From positions 1 to 64,000 of the forward strand of contig DXIO01000142.1 in NCBI GenBank assembly GCA_019112875.1: 64,000 nucleotides of DNA, written 5' to 3'. Shown here in pieces: positions 43,882 to 56,116 of the stretch. A model generated the notes under the pieces. It was not told the DNA's origin and did not search any database. It saw nothing but the letters and a program-made list of their open reading frames with translations. The translations under genes and the position numbers were made by a program. Source of the DNA: Candidatus Aquabacterium excrementipullorum. Lineage in GTDB: Bacteria; Pseudomonadota; Gammaproteobacteria; Burkholderiales; Burkholderiaceae_C. Each line of letters starts with the position of its first letter. Position 1 is the stretch's first letter.

Positions 43882-44415
43882 ATGAAAACCCTGGTCGAAC
43901 AACTCACGAACTACGCGGCCTACCACCGCGACCGCCGCAACATCGCCACCCACTTCGTCGGCATCCCGATGATCGTTCTGGCCATCGGCTGCCTGACGGC
44001 ACGTCCGTCGTTTGACGTGGCCGGCGTGCCGCTGTCACTGTCGGCCTTGCTGGTGCTGGGCACCTCGATCTACTACCTGCTGCTCGATCTGCGTTTTGGC
44101 GCGGTGATGACGGCGCTGCTGGGCGCCACCTGGTGGTTCAGCATCGGCGTGGCGGCGCAGTCCACCAATGTGTGGCTGGGCACGGGCATCAGCCTGTTCG
44201 TGATCGGCTGGATCTTCCAGTTCGTGGGCCACTACTACGAGGGCCGCAAGCCGGCTTTCGTCGATGACCTGGTCGGCCTGTTCATCGGCCCGCTGTTCGT
44301 GGTGGCCGAGGTGGCCTTCGCGATGGGCCTGCGTCCCGAGGTGCTGCGCGAGATCGAGGCCAAGGTGGGGCCCACGCACCTGCGTGAGGTCGGGCTCGAT
44401 TCGATCAAGCATTGA
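43882..44415 (+). CDS. Mpo1-like (DUF962) membrane protein
   Basis: A 177-residue inner-membrane protein of the YGL010w/Mpo1 family. The conserved RRNIATHFVGIP opens the domain, HYYEGRKPAFVDDL supplies the second histidine cluster, and four to five membrane segments lie between and after. The yeast homologue Mpo1 is a 2-hydroxy fatty acid dioxygenase, so lipid alpha-oxidation is possible; bacterial members are not well studied. A terminator follows. Confidence 0.88.
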   Translation: MKTLVEQLTNYAAYHRDRRNIATHFVGIPMIVLAIGCLTARPSFDVAGVPLSLSALLVLGTSIYYLLLDLRFGAVMTALLGATWWFSIGVAAQSTNVWLGTGISLFVIGWIFQFVGHYYEGRKPAFVDDLVGLFIGPLFVVAEVAFAMGLRPEVLREIEAKVGPTHLREVGLDSIKH

Positions 44416-44452
44416 TCAGGCACGGGGTATTGCTCCCCTCCCAAACCAGCAA

Positions 44453-44479
44453 AAGGGGCCTTCTCAGGCCCCTTCGCTT
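44453..44479. terminator. Bidirectional terminator between Mpo1-like and M20 hydrolase genes
   Basis: The stem AAGGGGCC / GGCCCCTT (44453-44460 / 44467-44474) with a 6-base loop is flanked by A's on the left and a CTTTT run on the right, serving both convergent genes. Confidence 0.8.
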
Positions 44480-44482
44480 TTG

Positions 44483-45700
44483 TCACGCCGCCAGCCAGCG
44501 CTCCACCAGCTTCACCCACAGCGTGGCGCCCACCGGGATCAGCCGGTCGTTGAAGTCGTAGCTGGGGTTGTGCAGCATGCAGGGGCCCAGGCCATGGCCG
44601 CCTTCGCGGTGCGCGCCATCGCCGTTGCCGATCACGAAGTAGGCGCCGGGCTTCTTTTCCAGGAAGAAGCTGAAATCCTCGGCGCCCATGGTGGGCTCGA
44701 ACTCCAGCACATTGGCCTCGCCGACCACCTCGCGCATCACGCCGCGGACGAACTCGGTCTCGGCCGCGTGGTTCACGGTGGGCGGGTAGTTGCGGTGGAA
44801 CTCGACCTCGGCCGTGCAGCCGAAGCCGGCCGGCACATGTTCGCAGATCTCGCGCATGCGGCGCTCGATCAGATCGAGCGCGTCGGTGGTGAATGTGCGC
44901 ACGGTGCCCTGCAGGGTCACGCGGTCGGGCACGACGTTGGTGGCCACGCCGGCCTCGATCATCGTCACCGAGATCACGCCGGTCTCGATCGGGCGCAGGC
45001 TGCGCGTGAGGATGGTCTGGAAGGCCTGCACCAACTGGCAGGCCACGGGCATCGGGTCCAGGCCCAGGTGCGGCATGGCGGCGTGGCAGCCCTTGCCGTT
45101 CACGGTGACGCTGAACTCGTTGCTGGAGGCGAAGCAGGGCCCGGCGTTGATGGCGAACTGCCCGGCCTTCATGTTGGGCCAGTTGTGCATGCCGAAGATC
45201 GCGTCCATCGGGAAACGCTCGAACAGGCCGTCCTTCATCATCTCTCGGGCGCCACCACCGCCTTCCTCGGCGGGCTGGAACACCAGGTACACGGTGCCGC
45301 CGAAATCACGGTGCGTGGCCAGGTGCTGCGCGGCCGCCAGCAGCATGGCGACGTGGCCATCATGGCCGCAGGCGTGCATGCGCCCCGCGTGGCGGCTGGC
45401 GTGGGGGAACTTGTTCTGCTCGGTGACGGGCAGGGCGTCCATGTCGGCGCGCAGGCCGATGGCGCGGGTGCCCGGGCGCTTGCCCTGGATCACGCCGACC
45501 AGGCCTGTCTTGCCCAGGCCGCGATGCACCTCGATGCCCCAATCGGCCAGTTGGCGGGCGATCAGGTCGCTGGTGCGCTCTTCCTCGAAGCACAGTTCGG
45601 GGTGGGCGTGGATGTCGCGCCGCAGCGCCTGGATGCCGGGCGCCTGGTCCAGCAGCTCGGGCAGGACCGTCGATGGCAGGTCGGTGGTGTCGACAGACAT
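44483..45700 (-). CDS. M20 family amidohydrolase (hippurate/N-acyl amino acid hydrolase type)
   Basis: A 405-residue M20D metallopeptidase-like enzyme. Metal ligands are visible in HACGHDGH (Cys111, His113), AEEGGGG (Glu145/Glu146), MHNWP and the C-terminal MGAEDFSFFLEKKPGAYFVIGNG. It hydrolyses N-acyl or N-benzoyl amino acids or similar amides in the cytoplasm; the substrate cannot be fixed. Bacterial relatives are annotated hippurate hydrolase or IAA-amino acid hydrolase. It stands alone, convergent with the Mpo1-like gene. Confidence 0.9.
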   Translation of the reverse strand: MSVDTTDLPSTVLPELLDQAPGIQALRRDIHAHPELCFEEERTSDLIARQLADWGIEVHRGLGKTGLVGVIQGKRPGTRAIGLRADMDALPVTEQNKFPHASRHAGRMHACGHDGHVAMLLAAAQHLATHRDFGGTVYLVFQPAEEGGGGAREMMKDGLFERFPMDAIFGMHNWPNMKAGQFAINAGPCFASSNEFSVTVNGKGCHAAMPHLGLDPMPVACQLVQAFQTILTRSLRPIETGVISVTMIEAGVATNVVPDRVTLQGTVRTFTTDALDLIERRMREICEHVPAGFGCTAEVEFHRNYPPTVNHAAETEFVRGVMREVVGEANVLEFEPTMGAEDFSFFLEKKPGAYFVIGNGDGAHREGGHGLGPCMLHNPSYDFNDRLIPVGATLWVKLVERWLAA

Positions 45701-45869
45701 GGCTCAACCGTCACGTGGCGTATTGCGGAAAGGCCATCTTACCCGGGCGCACCCCACTTGGGCAGCCGGCGGCAGGGCACCCCTTGGGCGGGTGGGGCAC
45801 GGGGCTGGCAGGGTCTTTATAGTGGCGGCCATTGACCACACCGCGCCTGCCACCTTGCAGGCCCCCACC

Positions 45870-46184
45870 ATGAGCGACATCCATTACGAACGTGCCCACG
45901 ACCTGGGGCTGGACCGCGCCCGCGAGCTGGCCCGCGAATGGCTCGACGACGCCGCCCGCAAACTGAGCCTGAACTGCCAGACGCAGACGGGCGAGACGCA
46001 GGACACCATCACTTTCGAGCGCATGGGCGTCAAGGGCACGATGCTGGTGTCGGGCACCGAATTCACGCTGGACATCACGATGGGCGCGATGATGGCCGCC
46101 TTCAAGCCTATCGTCGAGGCCGAGGTGGCGCGCAACCTGGAGCGCATCATTGAAAAAGCCTCAGGGGGCTCGTCGGCCGCCTGA
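45870..46184 (+). CDS. Polyhydroxyalkanoic acid system family protein
   Basis: A 104-residue protein beginning MSDIHYERAHDLGLDRARELA and ending VEAEVARNLERII, the pattern of the PHA-granule-region family (PHA_gran_rgn). Members are small proteins found in PHA-storing betaproteobacteria; the biochemical role is not clear. A TATAGT at 45818-45823 may be its -10 element. A terminator overlaps its stop codon. Confidence 0.8.
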   Translation: MSDIHYERAHDLGLDRARELAREWLDDAARKLSLNCQTQTGETQDTITFERMGVKGTMLVSGTEFTLDITMGAMMAAFKPIVEAEVARNLERIIEKASGGSSAA

Positions 46185-46190
46185 GGCTTT
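46155..46190. terminator. Terminator overlapping the end of the PHA-system gene
   Basis: An 11-bp stem, AAAGCCTCAGG / CCTGAGGCTTT, with a 14-base loop. A and T runs at the two ends suggest that it works for both directions. Confidence 0.7.
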
Positions 46191-46234
46191 GCGGGATCCG
46201 ACGCGACCTGAGGCAGGTCGCGCGAGGCTTAGGC

Positions 46235-46495
46235 TTACTTGGCCTTGAGCGATTCGATCAGGTCGATGTAGGCCTGCTGGGCCTGCTCGGGCGTCTTGCC
46301 CTTGAGGCCGGCCCAGGCGTCGTACTTGGCGCGGCCCACGAAATCCATCATGCCGGGGCGCTCGCCCTGCACGTCGCCCACGCTGCCTTGCTTGAACAGC
46401 GAGTAGATCTGCAGCAGGGTGTTGTTGTCGGGCTTGGCGGGCAGCAGCTTGGAATCGGCCAGGGCCTGGTCGAAGCGGGCTTTGAGGTCGGACAT
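46235..46495 (-). CDS. Acyl-CoA-binding protein
   Basis: An 86-residue ACBP with the four-helix pattern and the ligand-binding signature LQIYSLFKQGSVGDV plus KYDAWAGLKGKTPEQAQQAYI. It binds medium and long acyl-CoA esters in the cytoplasm. Full length. It follows the TetR-type regulator on the same strand with 46 bases between, so both may be on one transcript. A hairpin without T-run (CGCGACCT / AGGTCGCG, 46202-46222) lies after its stop. Confidence 0.95.
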   Translation of the reverse strand: MSDLKARFDQALADSKLLPAKPDNNTLLQIYSLFKQGSVGDVQGERPGMMDFVGRAKYDAWAGLKGKTPEQAQQAYIDLIESLKAK

Positions 46496-46541
46496 GCGTG
46501 TCTCCTAACGGCGTGTCGGTGTTCTGGAAAGAACGCGGATC

Positions 46542-47282
46542 TTAGCTGGCCGGACGGCCCAGCCACCAGGGGTCCATCCCGAATGCATCCCCCGGACCGA
46601 GGTGGGTGTCCAGCAACGCCCGGTCGGGGCCGGACAGGGCGGGGCGCAGCAGGCCCAGGGCACGGGCCAGGGCCACGTCCACGGCGTGCGGTCCGGATTC
46701 GCGCAAGAGTTCGCGCGGGTCCAGCGCACCGTCCAGGCCGGTGCTGCCGGTCAGGCTGGCCAGCAGGGGGCCTGTCCAGGCGGCCAGGGCGGCCTCGTCC
46801 ACGGTGGCTTCACGCCAGGGCAGGGCGCGCAGGGCCTGGGTCAGTGCCTGGGCCTGGCGGCGCAGCAGGGGCGGCAGGCCTTCTTCCAGCACGCGGTGGC
46901 GCGAGACCAGGTCGCTCAGGTCGCGGAACAGGAATCGGTAGGTCCAGGCGGTGTGGGCGATGGCTTCGGCCACATGCGCCAGGCGGACCAGGGGCTCCCC
47001 GGCGTCTTCCCACCAGGCACGGGGGGGCGGCTCGTCGGTGTCGGCGGCTGGCGCTGCCGGTGATTCGCCCAGCGCCTGGTCCACCGCGAGTTGATAGCGC
47101 ACGAACAGCCCCGCCACCAAGGCATCCCGCGTGGGATGGTGGTAGAACAGGTTGCCCGGGCTGATGCCGAGCTCGCCACACAGCTGGCTGGTGGACACGT
47201 TGGGTTCGCCGAACCGGTTGAACATCGCCAGGGTCACGTCCAGGATGCGTTCGGCGGTACGGCGGGGTCTTTTGGCTGTCAT
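46542..47282 (-). CDS. TetR-family transcriptional regulator
   Basis: A 246-residue regulator. The N-terminal helix-turn-helix is typical (RILDVTLAMFNRFGEPNVSTSQLCGELGISPGNLFYHHPTRDALVAGLF), and the rest is a helical ligand domain. It is divergent from an ABC exporter pair with only 42 bases between the start codons, so the exporter is the likely target and its substrate the likely inducer. Confidence 0.9.
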   Translation of the reverse strand: MTAKRPRRTAERILDVTLAMFNRFGEPNVSTSQLCGELGISPGNLFYHHPTRDALVAGLFVRYQLAVDQALGESPAAPAADTDEPPPRAWWEDAGEPLVRLAHVAEAIAHTAWTYRFLFRDLSDLVSRHRVLEEGLPPLLRRQAQALTQALRALPWREATVDEAALAAWTGPLLASLTGSTGLDGALDPRELLRESGPHAVDVALARALGLLRPALSGPDRALLDTHLGPGDAFGMDPWWLGRPAS

Positions 47283-47324
47283 TGAAGGCAGTGTGACCGG
47301 TGACTTCTACAATTGTCGCCTCCC
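47283..47324. promoter_or_regulatory. Compact divergent promoter between tetR-type and ABC exporter genes
   Basis: In 42 bases there is a TACAAT (47308-47313) that fits a -10 element for the exporter, with TTGAAG at 47282-47287 as a poor -35 (20-base spacer). A CCGGT-centred partial palindrome lies near 47295-47304. Transcription would begin only a few bases before the exporter ATG, so the message may have almost no leader. Confidence 0.4.
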
Positions 47325-48268
<944 letters not shown>

Positions 48269-48272
<4 letters not shown>

Positions 48273-49042
48273 ACTGGACCGACAGCGTCACCGGCGCCGC
48301 GCCCCTCTTCCGCAAGGAGGTGCTGCGTTTCTGGAAGGTTGCCTTCCAGACCGTGGCCGCGCCCGTGCTCACCGCCGTGCTCTACCTGCTGATCTTCGGC
48401 CATGTGCTGCAGGACCATGTCCAGGTGTTCAAGGGCGTGGGCTATACCCGCTTCCTGATCCCGGGGCTGGTGATGATGAGCCTGCTGCAGAACGCCTTCG
48501 CCAACAGTTCGTCGTCGCTGATCCAGAGCAAGATCACCGGCAATCTGGTGTTCGTGTTGCTGACGCCGCTGTCGCACCGGGCCTGGTTCCTGGCCTACGT
48601 GGGCGCCTCGCTGGTGCGTGGGCTGGCCGTGGGCGCGGGCGTGTTCGCGGTCACGGCCTGGTTCGCGCCGCCCGGACTGGCCGAGCCCTGGTGGGCGCTG
48701 ATCTTCGCGGTGCTGGGCGGCACCTTGCTGGGCGCGCTGGGCCTGGTCGCCGGCCTGTGGGCCGAGAAGTTCGACCAGATGGCGGTGTTCCAGAACTTCA
48801 TCATCGTGCCCATGACCTTCCTGTCGGGCGTGTTCTATTCGGTGCACTCGCTGCCGTCCTTCTGGCAGGGCCTGTCGCACCTGAACCCCTTCTTCTACCT
48901 GATCGACGGGTTCCGGCGCGGCTTCTTCGGCGCCAGCGACGTCAGCCCCTGGCTCAGCCTGGGCGTGGTCGGCAGTGCCACGGTGATCGTCTCGGCCATT
49001 GCCCTGCAGTTGCTCAAGACCGGGTACAAAATCCGGCATTGA
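48269..49042 (+). CDS. ABC-2 type transporter permease (YadH-like)
   Basis: A 257-residue six-helix membrane protein of the ABC-2 class. The N terminus is GAAPLFRKEVLRFWKVAFQTV. It includes the conserved FLSGVFYSVHSLPSFWQ and LNPFFYLIDGFRRGFFG, typical of YadH and NodJ-type exporters. ATG overlaps the ATPase stop by 4 bases. With the ATPase it forms a complete 2+2 exporter. Confidence 0.92.
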
Positions 49043-49104
49043 ACGCGCACTGAACGCCCAGCGCGCTCATTCGTCTCCCTATTCCACATCACGAGATTTT
49101 CCCC

Positions 49105-49362
49105 ATGGCCGATCCCACCGCCGCCGAGGTCCAGCAGTTCATCGAAGCCGGCTTGCCCTGTACCCACCTGCACGTCGAGGGCGACGGCCGCCATTTCTTC
49201 GCGACCATCGTCTCTGCCGAGTTCGACGGCAAGACCCGCATCGCGCGCCACCAGCGCGTCTACCAGGCCCTGGGCGATAGAATGCGCGAGCAGATCCACG
49301 CCCTGTCGATGAAGACCTTGACCCCGGCCGAATGGGCCGCCCAGGGCAGCGCCGCGTCGTGA
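49105..49362 (+). CDS. BolA/IbaG-family protein
   Basis: An 85-residue BolA-fold protein of the IbaG type, with HLHVEGDGRHFFATIVSAEFDGKTRIARHQRVYQAL and a conserved His in ARHQ. Such proteins partner monothiol glutaredoxins in iron-sulfur handling. The position directly before murA is conserved in proteobacteria (ibaG-murA). 62 bases separate it from the permease. Confidence 0.92.
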   Translation: MADPTAAEVQQFIEAGLPCTHLHVEGDGRHFFATIVSAEFDGKTRIARHQRVYQALGDRMREQIHALSMKTLTPAEWAAQGSAAS

Positions 49363-49453
49363 TTTCTGCCTTTACTGCTGACCTTACAACCTGACAAAGG
49401 CTGATGGCGCGGGCCGCCCCGGTGTGGTGGCCTCGCGCCCTTTGTGTTTCCCC

Positions 49454-50752
<1,299 letters not shown>

Positions 50753-50757
50753 ACCAC

Positions 50758-51396
50758 ATGATCACCCTCGCACTCTCCAAAGGCCGCATCTTCGAAGAGA
50801 CGCTGCCCCTGCTGGCCGCCGCCGGCATCCAGGTCACCGAAGACCCTGAAAAGTCCCGCAAGCTGATCCTGCCCACCACCCGCGACGACGTGCGCGTGGT
50901 GCTGGTGCGCGCCACCGACGTGCCCACCTATGTGGAGTACGGCGGCGCCGACATCGGTGTGGCCGGCAAGGACGTACTCATCGAGCACGGCGGCGACAAC
51001 CTCTACCAGCCACTGGACTTGAACATCGCCAAGTGCCGCATGAGCGTGGCCGTGCGCGCCGATTTCGACTACGCCGCTGCGGTGAAACAGGGCTCGCGCA
51101 TCCGCGTGGCCACCAAGTACACCAGCATTGCCAGCCGGCACTTCGCCGACAAGGGCGTGCACGTGGACCTGATCAAGCTGTACGGCTCGATGGAACTGGC
51201 CCCGCTGATCGGCGTGGCCGATGCCATCGTCGACCTGGTCTCCACCGGCAGCACGCTCAAGGCCAACAAGCTGGTCGAGGTCGAGCACATCATGCCGATC
51301 AGTTCGCGCCTGGTGGTGAACCAGGCGGCGCTCAAGCTCAAGCGCGAGCCGATCCGCCAGTTGATCGAGGCTTTCCAGTCCGCCATTCCCGCCTGA
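50758..51396 (+). CDS. hisG: ATP phosphoribosyltransferase, short form
   Basis: A 212-residue catalytic HisG without the C-terminal regulatory domain. Blocks: [49 protein letters not shown], and [14 protein letters not shown] for PRPP binding. It starts histidine synthesis. Short HisG enzymes need HisZ as a regulatory partner; no hisZ is in this window. It lies 5 bases after murA. Confidence 0.97.
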   Translation: MITLALSKGRIFEETLPLLAAAGIQVTEDPEKSRKLILPTTRDDVRVVLVRATDVPTYVEYGGADIGVAGKDVLIEHGGDNLYQPLDLNIAKCRMSVAVRADFDYAAAVKQGSRIRVATKYTSIASRHFADKGVHVDLIKLYGSMELAPLIGVADAIVDLVSTGSTLKANKLVEVEHIMPISSRLVVNQAALKLKREPIRQLIEAFQSAIPA

Positions 51397-51410
51397 TTCC
51401 GCTTGACGCC

Positions 51411-52724
51411 ATGACCGCCCAGATCCGCCACCTCTCCACCGACCAGCCCGACTTCGACGCCGCCTTCGCGCGCGTGCTGCATTGGTCGGCCGAGACGGAC
51501 GTGGCCATCGAGGAGCGCGTGGGCGCCATCCTGGCCGACGTGCGCTTGCGTGGCGATGCCGCCGTGCTGGAGTACACCGCGCGCTTCGACCACCTCGAAG
51601 CGGCGTCGATGACGGCCCTGGAGCTCACCGCCACCGAACTCAAGGCGGCCTTCGACAGCCTGCCCGCCGACCAGCGCGAGGCACTCGAATCGGCCGCCCG
51701 GCGTGTCCGCAGCTACCACGAGCGCCAGAAGGAAGCCTGCGGCCTGAGCTGGCAGTACCGTGACGAAGACGGCACCCTGCTGGGCCAGAAGGTCACCCCG
51801 CTGGACCGCGTCGGCATCTACGTGCCCGGCGGCAAGGCCGCGTACCCGTCGTCCGTGCTGATGAACGCCATCCCGGCCCATGTGGCGGGCGTGGCCGAGA
51901 TCATCATGGTCGTGCCGACCCCGCGCGGGGAGAAGAACCCGCTGGTGCTGGCCTCGGCCCATGTGGCCGGCGTCACGCGCGCCTTCACCGTGGGCGGTGC
52001 CCAGGCCGTGGCCGCGCTGGCCTACGGCACGGCCACCATCCCCAAGGTCGACAAGATCACCGGCCCCGGCAACGCCTACGTGGCCAGCGCCAAGAAGCAC
52101 GTGTTCGGCCAGGTCGGCATCGACATGATCGCCGGCCCCAGCGAGATCCTGGTGCTGGCCGACGGCTCCACGCCACCCGACTGGGTGGCCATGGACCTGT
52201 TCAGCCAGGCCGAGCACGACGAACTGGCCCAGAGCATCCTGCTGTGCCCCGATGCCGCCTACATCGCCAAGGTGCAGGCCGAGATCGACCGCCTGCTGCC
52301 CACCATGCCCCGCGCCGACATCATCCGCGCCTCGCTGGAAGGCCGCGGCGCGCTGATCCTCACGCGCGATATGGCCGAGGCCTGCGCCATCAGCAACCGC
52401 ATCGCGCCCGAGCACCTCGAGGTGTCCAGCAACGAGCCGCACAAGTGGGAGCCGCTGCTCAAGCACGCGGGTGCCATTTTCCTGGGCGCCTACACCAGCG
52501 AATCGCTGGGCGACTACTGCGCCGGCCCCAACCACGTGCTGCCCACCTCGGGCACGGCGCGTTTCTCGTCACCGCTGGGCGTGTACGACTTCCAGAAGCG
52601 CTCCAGCCTGATCGAGGTGAGCGAGGCCGGCGCCCAGGTGCTGGGCAAGACGGCCGCCGTGCTGGCCTATGGCGAAGGCCTGCAGGCTCACGCCCAGGCG
52701 GCGGAGTTCCGCCTGAAGAAGTGA
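51411..52724 (+). CDS. hisD: Histidinol dehydrogenase
   Basis: A 437-residue zinc enzyme for the last two oxidations of histidine synthesis. Recognisable are [65 protein letters not shown] and the zinc-site [18 protein letters not shown]. It begins 14 bases after hisG. Confidence 0.97.
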   Translation: MTAQIRHLSTDQPDFDAAFARVLHWSAETDVAIEERVGAILADVRLRGDAAVLEYTARFDHLEAASMTALELTATELKAAFDSLPADQREALESAARRVRSYHERQKEACGLSWQYRDEDGTLLGQKVTPLDRVGIYVPGGKAAYPSSVLMNAIPAHVAGVAEIIMVVPTPRGEKNPLVLASAHVAGVTRAFTVGGAQAVAALAYGTATIPKVDKITGPGNAYVASAKKHVFGQVGIDMIAGPSEILVLADGSTPPDWVAMDLFSQAEHDELAQSILLCPDAAYIAKVQAEIDRLLPTMPRADIIRASLEGRGALILTRDMAEACAISNRIAPEHLEVSSNEPHKWEPLLKHAGAIFLGAYTSESLGDYCAGPNHVLPTSGTARFSSPLGVYDFQKRSSLIEVSEAGAQVLGKTAAVLAYGEGLQAHAQAAEFRLKK

Positions 52725-52756
52725 CGCGGCTGCCTTGACACCTTCGCATTGACGCC

Positions 52757-53857
52757 ATGAGCCTCCTCGACACCTTCCGCCCCGACGTGCGGGCCCTGCA
52801 CGCCTACCACGTGCAGGACGCGACCGGCTTCATCAAGCTGGACGCGATGGAGAACCCCTTCGCCTTGCCGCCTGAGATGCAGGACGAACTGGGCCGCCGC
52901 CTGGGCGCCGTAGCACTGAACCGCTATCCCGGCCCGCGCATCAACGACCTGCACGCCGCGTTGCGCCGCCACGCCGAGGTGCCCGAGGGCCACGGCCTGG
53001 TGCTCGGCAATGGCTCGGATGAGCTGATCTCGCTGCTCTCGCTGGCCTGCGCCACGCCCGGCGCCACCGTGCTGGCCCCGCTGCCCGGCTTCGTGATGTA
53101 CGAGATGTCGGCCACCTTGCAGGGCCTGCGTTTCGTCGGTGTGCCGCTCACGGCTGATTTCGAGCTGGACGCGCCCGCCATGGTGGCGGCCATCCGCGAG
53201 CACAAGCCCGCCATCACCTACATCGCCTACCCGAACAACCCCACGGCCAACCTGTGGGACGGGGAGGCGATCGAGCAGATCGTGCAGGCCGTGGCGGCCA
53301 ATGGCCAGGGCCTGGTCGTGATCGACGAGGCCTACCAGCCTTTCGCCAGCCATAGCTACCTTGGCCGTCTGCAAAAGCACCCCCACGTGCTGCTGATGCG
53401 CACCCTCTCCAAGTTCGGCCTGGCCGGCATCCGCCTGGGCTACATGCTGGGCCGCGCCGATCTGATCGAGCAGGTCGACAAGGTGCGCCCGCCCTACAAC
53501 ATCAGCGTGCTCAACACCGAGGCCGCGCTGTTCGCGCTGGAGCACGAGACCGAGTTCACCCGCCAGGCTGGCGTCATCAAGGCCGAGCGCGAGCGCCTGC
53601 AGGCCTTCCTGGCCACGCTGCCAGGCGCCCGGGCCTACCCCAGCCAGGCCAACATGATCCTGGTGCGCGTGAACGACGCCGCCGGCACCTTCGCCGCCCT
53701 CAAACAGCGGGGGATCCTGATCAAAAATGTGTCTGGATTACACCGTTTGCTGGCAAACTGCATCCGTCTGACCGTGGGCCTGCCCTCGGAGAACGACGCC
53801 CTGATGGCCGCGCTGGCCGATCTCCTGCGCGAGCCCCTGACGAACCACACCGCATGA
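52757..53857 (+). CDS. hisC: Histidinol-phosphate aminotransferase
   Basis: A 366-residue PLP aminotransferase of fold type I. It has [49 protein letters not shown] and the PLP lysine in [16 protein letters not shown]. It converts imidazole-acetol phosphate to histidinol phosphate. 32 bases after hisD; its stop overlaps the hisB ATG by 4 bases. Confidence 0.96.
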   Translation: MSLLDTFRPDVRALHAYHVQDATGFIKLDAMENPFALPPEMQDELGRRLGAVALNRYPGPRINDLHAALRRHAEVPEGHGLVLGNGSDELISLLSLACATPGATVLAPLPGFVMYEMSATLQGLRFVGVPLTADFELDAPAMVAAIREHKPAITYIAYPNNPTANLWDGEAIEQIVQAVAANGQGLVVIDEAYQPFASHSYLGRLQKHPHVLLMRTLSKFGLAGIRLGYMLGRADLIEQVDKVRPPYNISVLNTEAALFALEHETEFTRQAGVIKAERERLQAFLATLPGARAYPSQANMILVRVNDAAGTFAALKQRGILIKNVSGLHRLLANCIRLTVGLPSENDALMAALADLLREPLTNHTA

Positions 53858-54474
53858 ACGCTCCCGACTTGACCGCCCCCGGCGCCGACCGCGTCGCCGA
53901 GGTCACCCGCCACACGGCCGAGACCCAGATCACCGTGCGCCTCAACCTGGACGGCGCCGGCACGGCCCGCCTGGCCACCGGCATCGGTTTCTTCGACCAC
54001 ATGCTCGACCAGATCGCCCGCCATGGCCTGATCGACCTGGACATCGACGCCAAGGGCGACCTGCACATCGACGGCCACCACACGGTGGAAGACGTGGGCA
54101 TCACCCTGGGCCAGGCCGTGGCCAAGGCCGTGGGCGACAAGAAGGGCATCCGCCGCTATGGCCATGCCTACGTGCCGCTCGATGAAGCCCTGTCGCGCGT
54201 GGTGATCGACTTCTCCGGCCGCCCGGGCCTGACCATGCACGTGCCCTTCACGGCCGGCAGCATCGGCGGCTTCGACACCCAGCTCACCTTCGAATTCTTC
54301 CAAGGCTTCGTCAACCACGCGGGCGTCACCTTGCACATCGACAATCTGCGCGGCGTCAACGCGCACCACCAGTGCGAGACCGTGTTCAAGGCTTTCGCCC
54401 GTGCGTTGCGCGGTGCCCTGGAGCGCGACCCCCGCATGGCCGGCGTGATTCCCTCGACCAAGGGCTCGCTGTGA
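53854..54474 (+). CDS. hisB: Imidazoleglycerol-phosphate dehydratase
   Basis: A 206-residue monofunctional HisB without the N-terminal phosphatase domain of enteric bacteria. The manganese-site motifs [26 protein letters not shown], and [16 protein letters not shown] are all present. It dehydrates imidazole glycerol phosphate. ATG overlaps the hisC stop. Confidence 0.97.
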   Translation: MNAPDLTAPGADRVAEVTRHTAETQITVRLNLDGAGTARLATGIGFFDHMLDQIARHGLIDLDIDAKGDLHIDGHHTVEDVGITLGQAVAKAVGDKKGIRRYGHAYVPLDEALSRVVIDFSGRPGLTMHVPFTAGSIGGFDTQLTFEFFQGFVNHAGVTLHIDNLRGVNAHHQCETVFKAFARALRGALERDPRMAGVIPSTKGSL

Positions 54475-54531
54475 GCCGACTGGCACCCACTCGATCCGTT
54501 CTCTCGATCCTTCCTGCTTCCTTCTGATCCC

Positions 54532-55212
54532 ATGAACCCCGCTTCGACCGTGGCCGTCATCGATTACGGCATGGGCAATCTGCGTTCGGTGTCCCAGGCG
54601 GTGCAGCATGCCGCCCAGGGCCTGGAAGGCCTGAACGTGGTCGTCACCAACGACCCCGAGGTGGTGCACGCCGCCGAGCGCGTCGTCCTGCCCGGCCAGG
54701 GGGCCATGCGCGACTGCATGCGCGAGCTGCGCGAAGCCCATGGCGGCGGCCTGCTGCAGGCCGTTCTGGATGCGGCGGCCCGCAAGCCCCTGATGGGCGT
54801 CTGCGTGGGCATGCAGATGCTGCTGGACCACAGCGAAGAGCAGGACACCCCGGGCCTGGGCCTGATCCCCGGCCGCGTGATCCGCTTCCGCCTGGAGGGG
54901 CGCACCCAACCTGACGGCAGTCGCTACAAAGTGCCCCAGATGGGCTGGAACCGGGTCCACCAGCCGGCCAACCAGGGCGACCAACCCCACCCCATGTGGG
55001 CAGGCATTCCCGAAGACAGCTACTTCTACTTCGTCCACAGCTACCATGCGGTTGTGGATAATCCCCAACACAGCGCCGGCGAGACCGACTATGGCACCCG
55101 CTTTACCTGCGCGGTGGCCCGGGATAATATTTTCGCGACACAGTTCCACCCCGAAAAAAGCGCGGCGCACGGCCTGGCCCTGTACCGCAACTTCCTGACG
55201 TGGCAACCGTGA
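54532..55212 (+). CDS. hisH: Imidazole glycerol phosphate synthase subunit HisH
   Basis: A 226-residue class I glutamine amidotransferase that feeds ammonia to HisF. The nucleophile cysteine is in [15 protein letters not shown], the oxyanion strand motif is [11 protein letters not shown], and the His/Glu pair is in TQFHPEKS. Its partner hisF is about 3.3 kb downstream, beyond two opposite-strand genes. Confidence 0.97.
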   Translation: MNPASTVAVIDYGMGNLRSVSQAVQHAAQGLEGLNVVVTNDPEVVHAAERVVLPGQGAMRDCMRELREAHGGGLLQAVLDAAARKPLMGVCVGMQMLLDHSEEQDTPGLGLIPGRVIRFRLEGRTQPDGSRYKVPQMGWNRVHQPANQGDQPHPMWAGIPEDSYFYFVHSYHAVVDNPQHSAGETDYGTRFTCAVARDNIFATQFHPEKSAAHGLALYRNFLTWQP

Positions 55213-55275
55213 GCGCCGCCGTACGCGTCCACGGTTGATGTTTCACCCCTTCTTTCCACCCTCTGGCCCCAAGCC

Positions 55276-56022
55276 ATGCTGCTGATTCCCGCGATTGACC
55301 TGAAAGACGGCAAATGCGTGCGCCTCAAACAAGGCGACATGAACGATTCCACCACCTTCGGCGAGGATCCGGCCGCGATGGCCCGACGATGGCTGGAGGC
55401 AGGCGCCCGGCGCCTGCACCTGGTGGACCTCAATGGCGCGTTCGCGGGCAAGCCGGTCAACGAGGCGGCCATCAAGGCCATCATCAAAGAGGTGGGCGAC
55501 GAAATCCCCGTGCAGCTGGGCGGCGGCATCCGTGATCTGGACACCATCGAGCGCTACCTCGATGACGGCCTGAGCTACGTCATCATTGGCACGGCCGCGG
55601 TCAAGAACCCCGGTTTCCTGAAGGATGCCTGCAGCGCCTTCGGCGGCCACATCCTGGTCGGCCTGGACGCCAAGGACGGCAAGGTGGCCACCGACGGCTG
55701 GAGCAAGCTCTCCGGCCACGAGGTGGTCGACCTGGCCAAGAAGTTCGAGGATTACGGCGTCGAAGGCATCATCTACACCGACATCGGCCGCGACGGCATG
55801 CTCACCGGCATCAACATCGACGCCACCGTGAAGCTGGCCCAGGCCCTGGCCGTGCCCGTGATCGCCTCGGGCGGCCTGTCCAACATCCTGGACATCGAGA
55901 AGCTCTGCGCCGTCGAAGATGAAGGCGTCGAGGGCGTGATCTGCGGCCGCGCGATCTACAGCGGCGATCTGGATTTCGCCGCCGCGCAGACCCGCGCGGA
56001 CGAGCTCAACGGCGAAGGCTGA
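55276..56022 (+). CDS. hisA: Phosphoribosylformimino-5-aminoimidazole carboxamide ribotide isomerase
   Basis: A 248-residue TIM-barrel enzyme. Asp8 in [15 protein letters not shown] and the second catalytic Asp in [12 protein letters not shown] are present, along with VQLGGGIRD and VIASGGLSN phosphate loops. It performs the Amadori rearrangement to PRFAR. A strong terminator follows 36 bases after its stop, so this his transcript seems to end here. Confidence 0.97.
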   Translation: MLLIPAIDLKDGKCVRLKQGDMNDSTTFGEDPAAMARRWLEAGARRLHLVDLNGAFAGKPVNEAAIKAIIKEVGDEIPVQLGGGIRDLDTIERYLDDGLSYVIIGTAAVKNPGFLKDACSAFGGHILVGLDAKDGKVATDGWSKLSGHEVVDLAKKFEDYGVEGIIYTDIGRDGMLTGINIDATVKLAQALAVPVIASGGLSNILDIEKLCAVEDEGVEGVICGRAIYSGDLDFAAAQTRADELNGEG

Positions 56023-56058
56023 GCCAAGCGGTTGCGCGGATCAGGCGCACCACCATGA

Positions 56059-56091
56059 AGCAGGGCGGCTCTCGGGCCGCCTTGCTGCTTT
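56059..56091 (+). terminator. Terminator after hisA
   Basis: An 11-bp stem (56059-56069 / 56076-56086, AGCAGGGCGGC / GCCGCCTTGCT, with one G-T pair), a 6-base loop, and then GCTTTT. It separates hisA from the convergent solute-binding protein gene. Confidence 0.8.
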
Positions 56092-56116
56092 TCGGGCCCT
56101 CTGATGCGGGGCCCTC

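Noticed and set aside
46202-46222. Perfect 8-bp hairpin CGCGACCT/AGGTCGCG as a terminator for the acyl-CoA-binding protein gene
   Set aside because: No T-run follows on the - strand. It may be a structure element, but I do not call it a rho-independent terminator.
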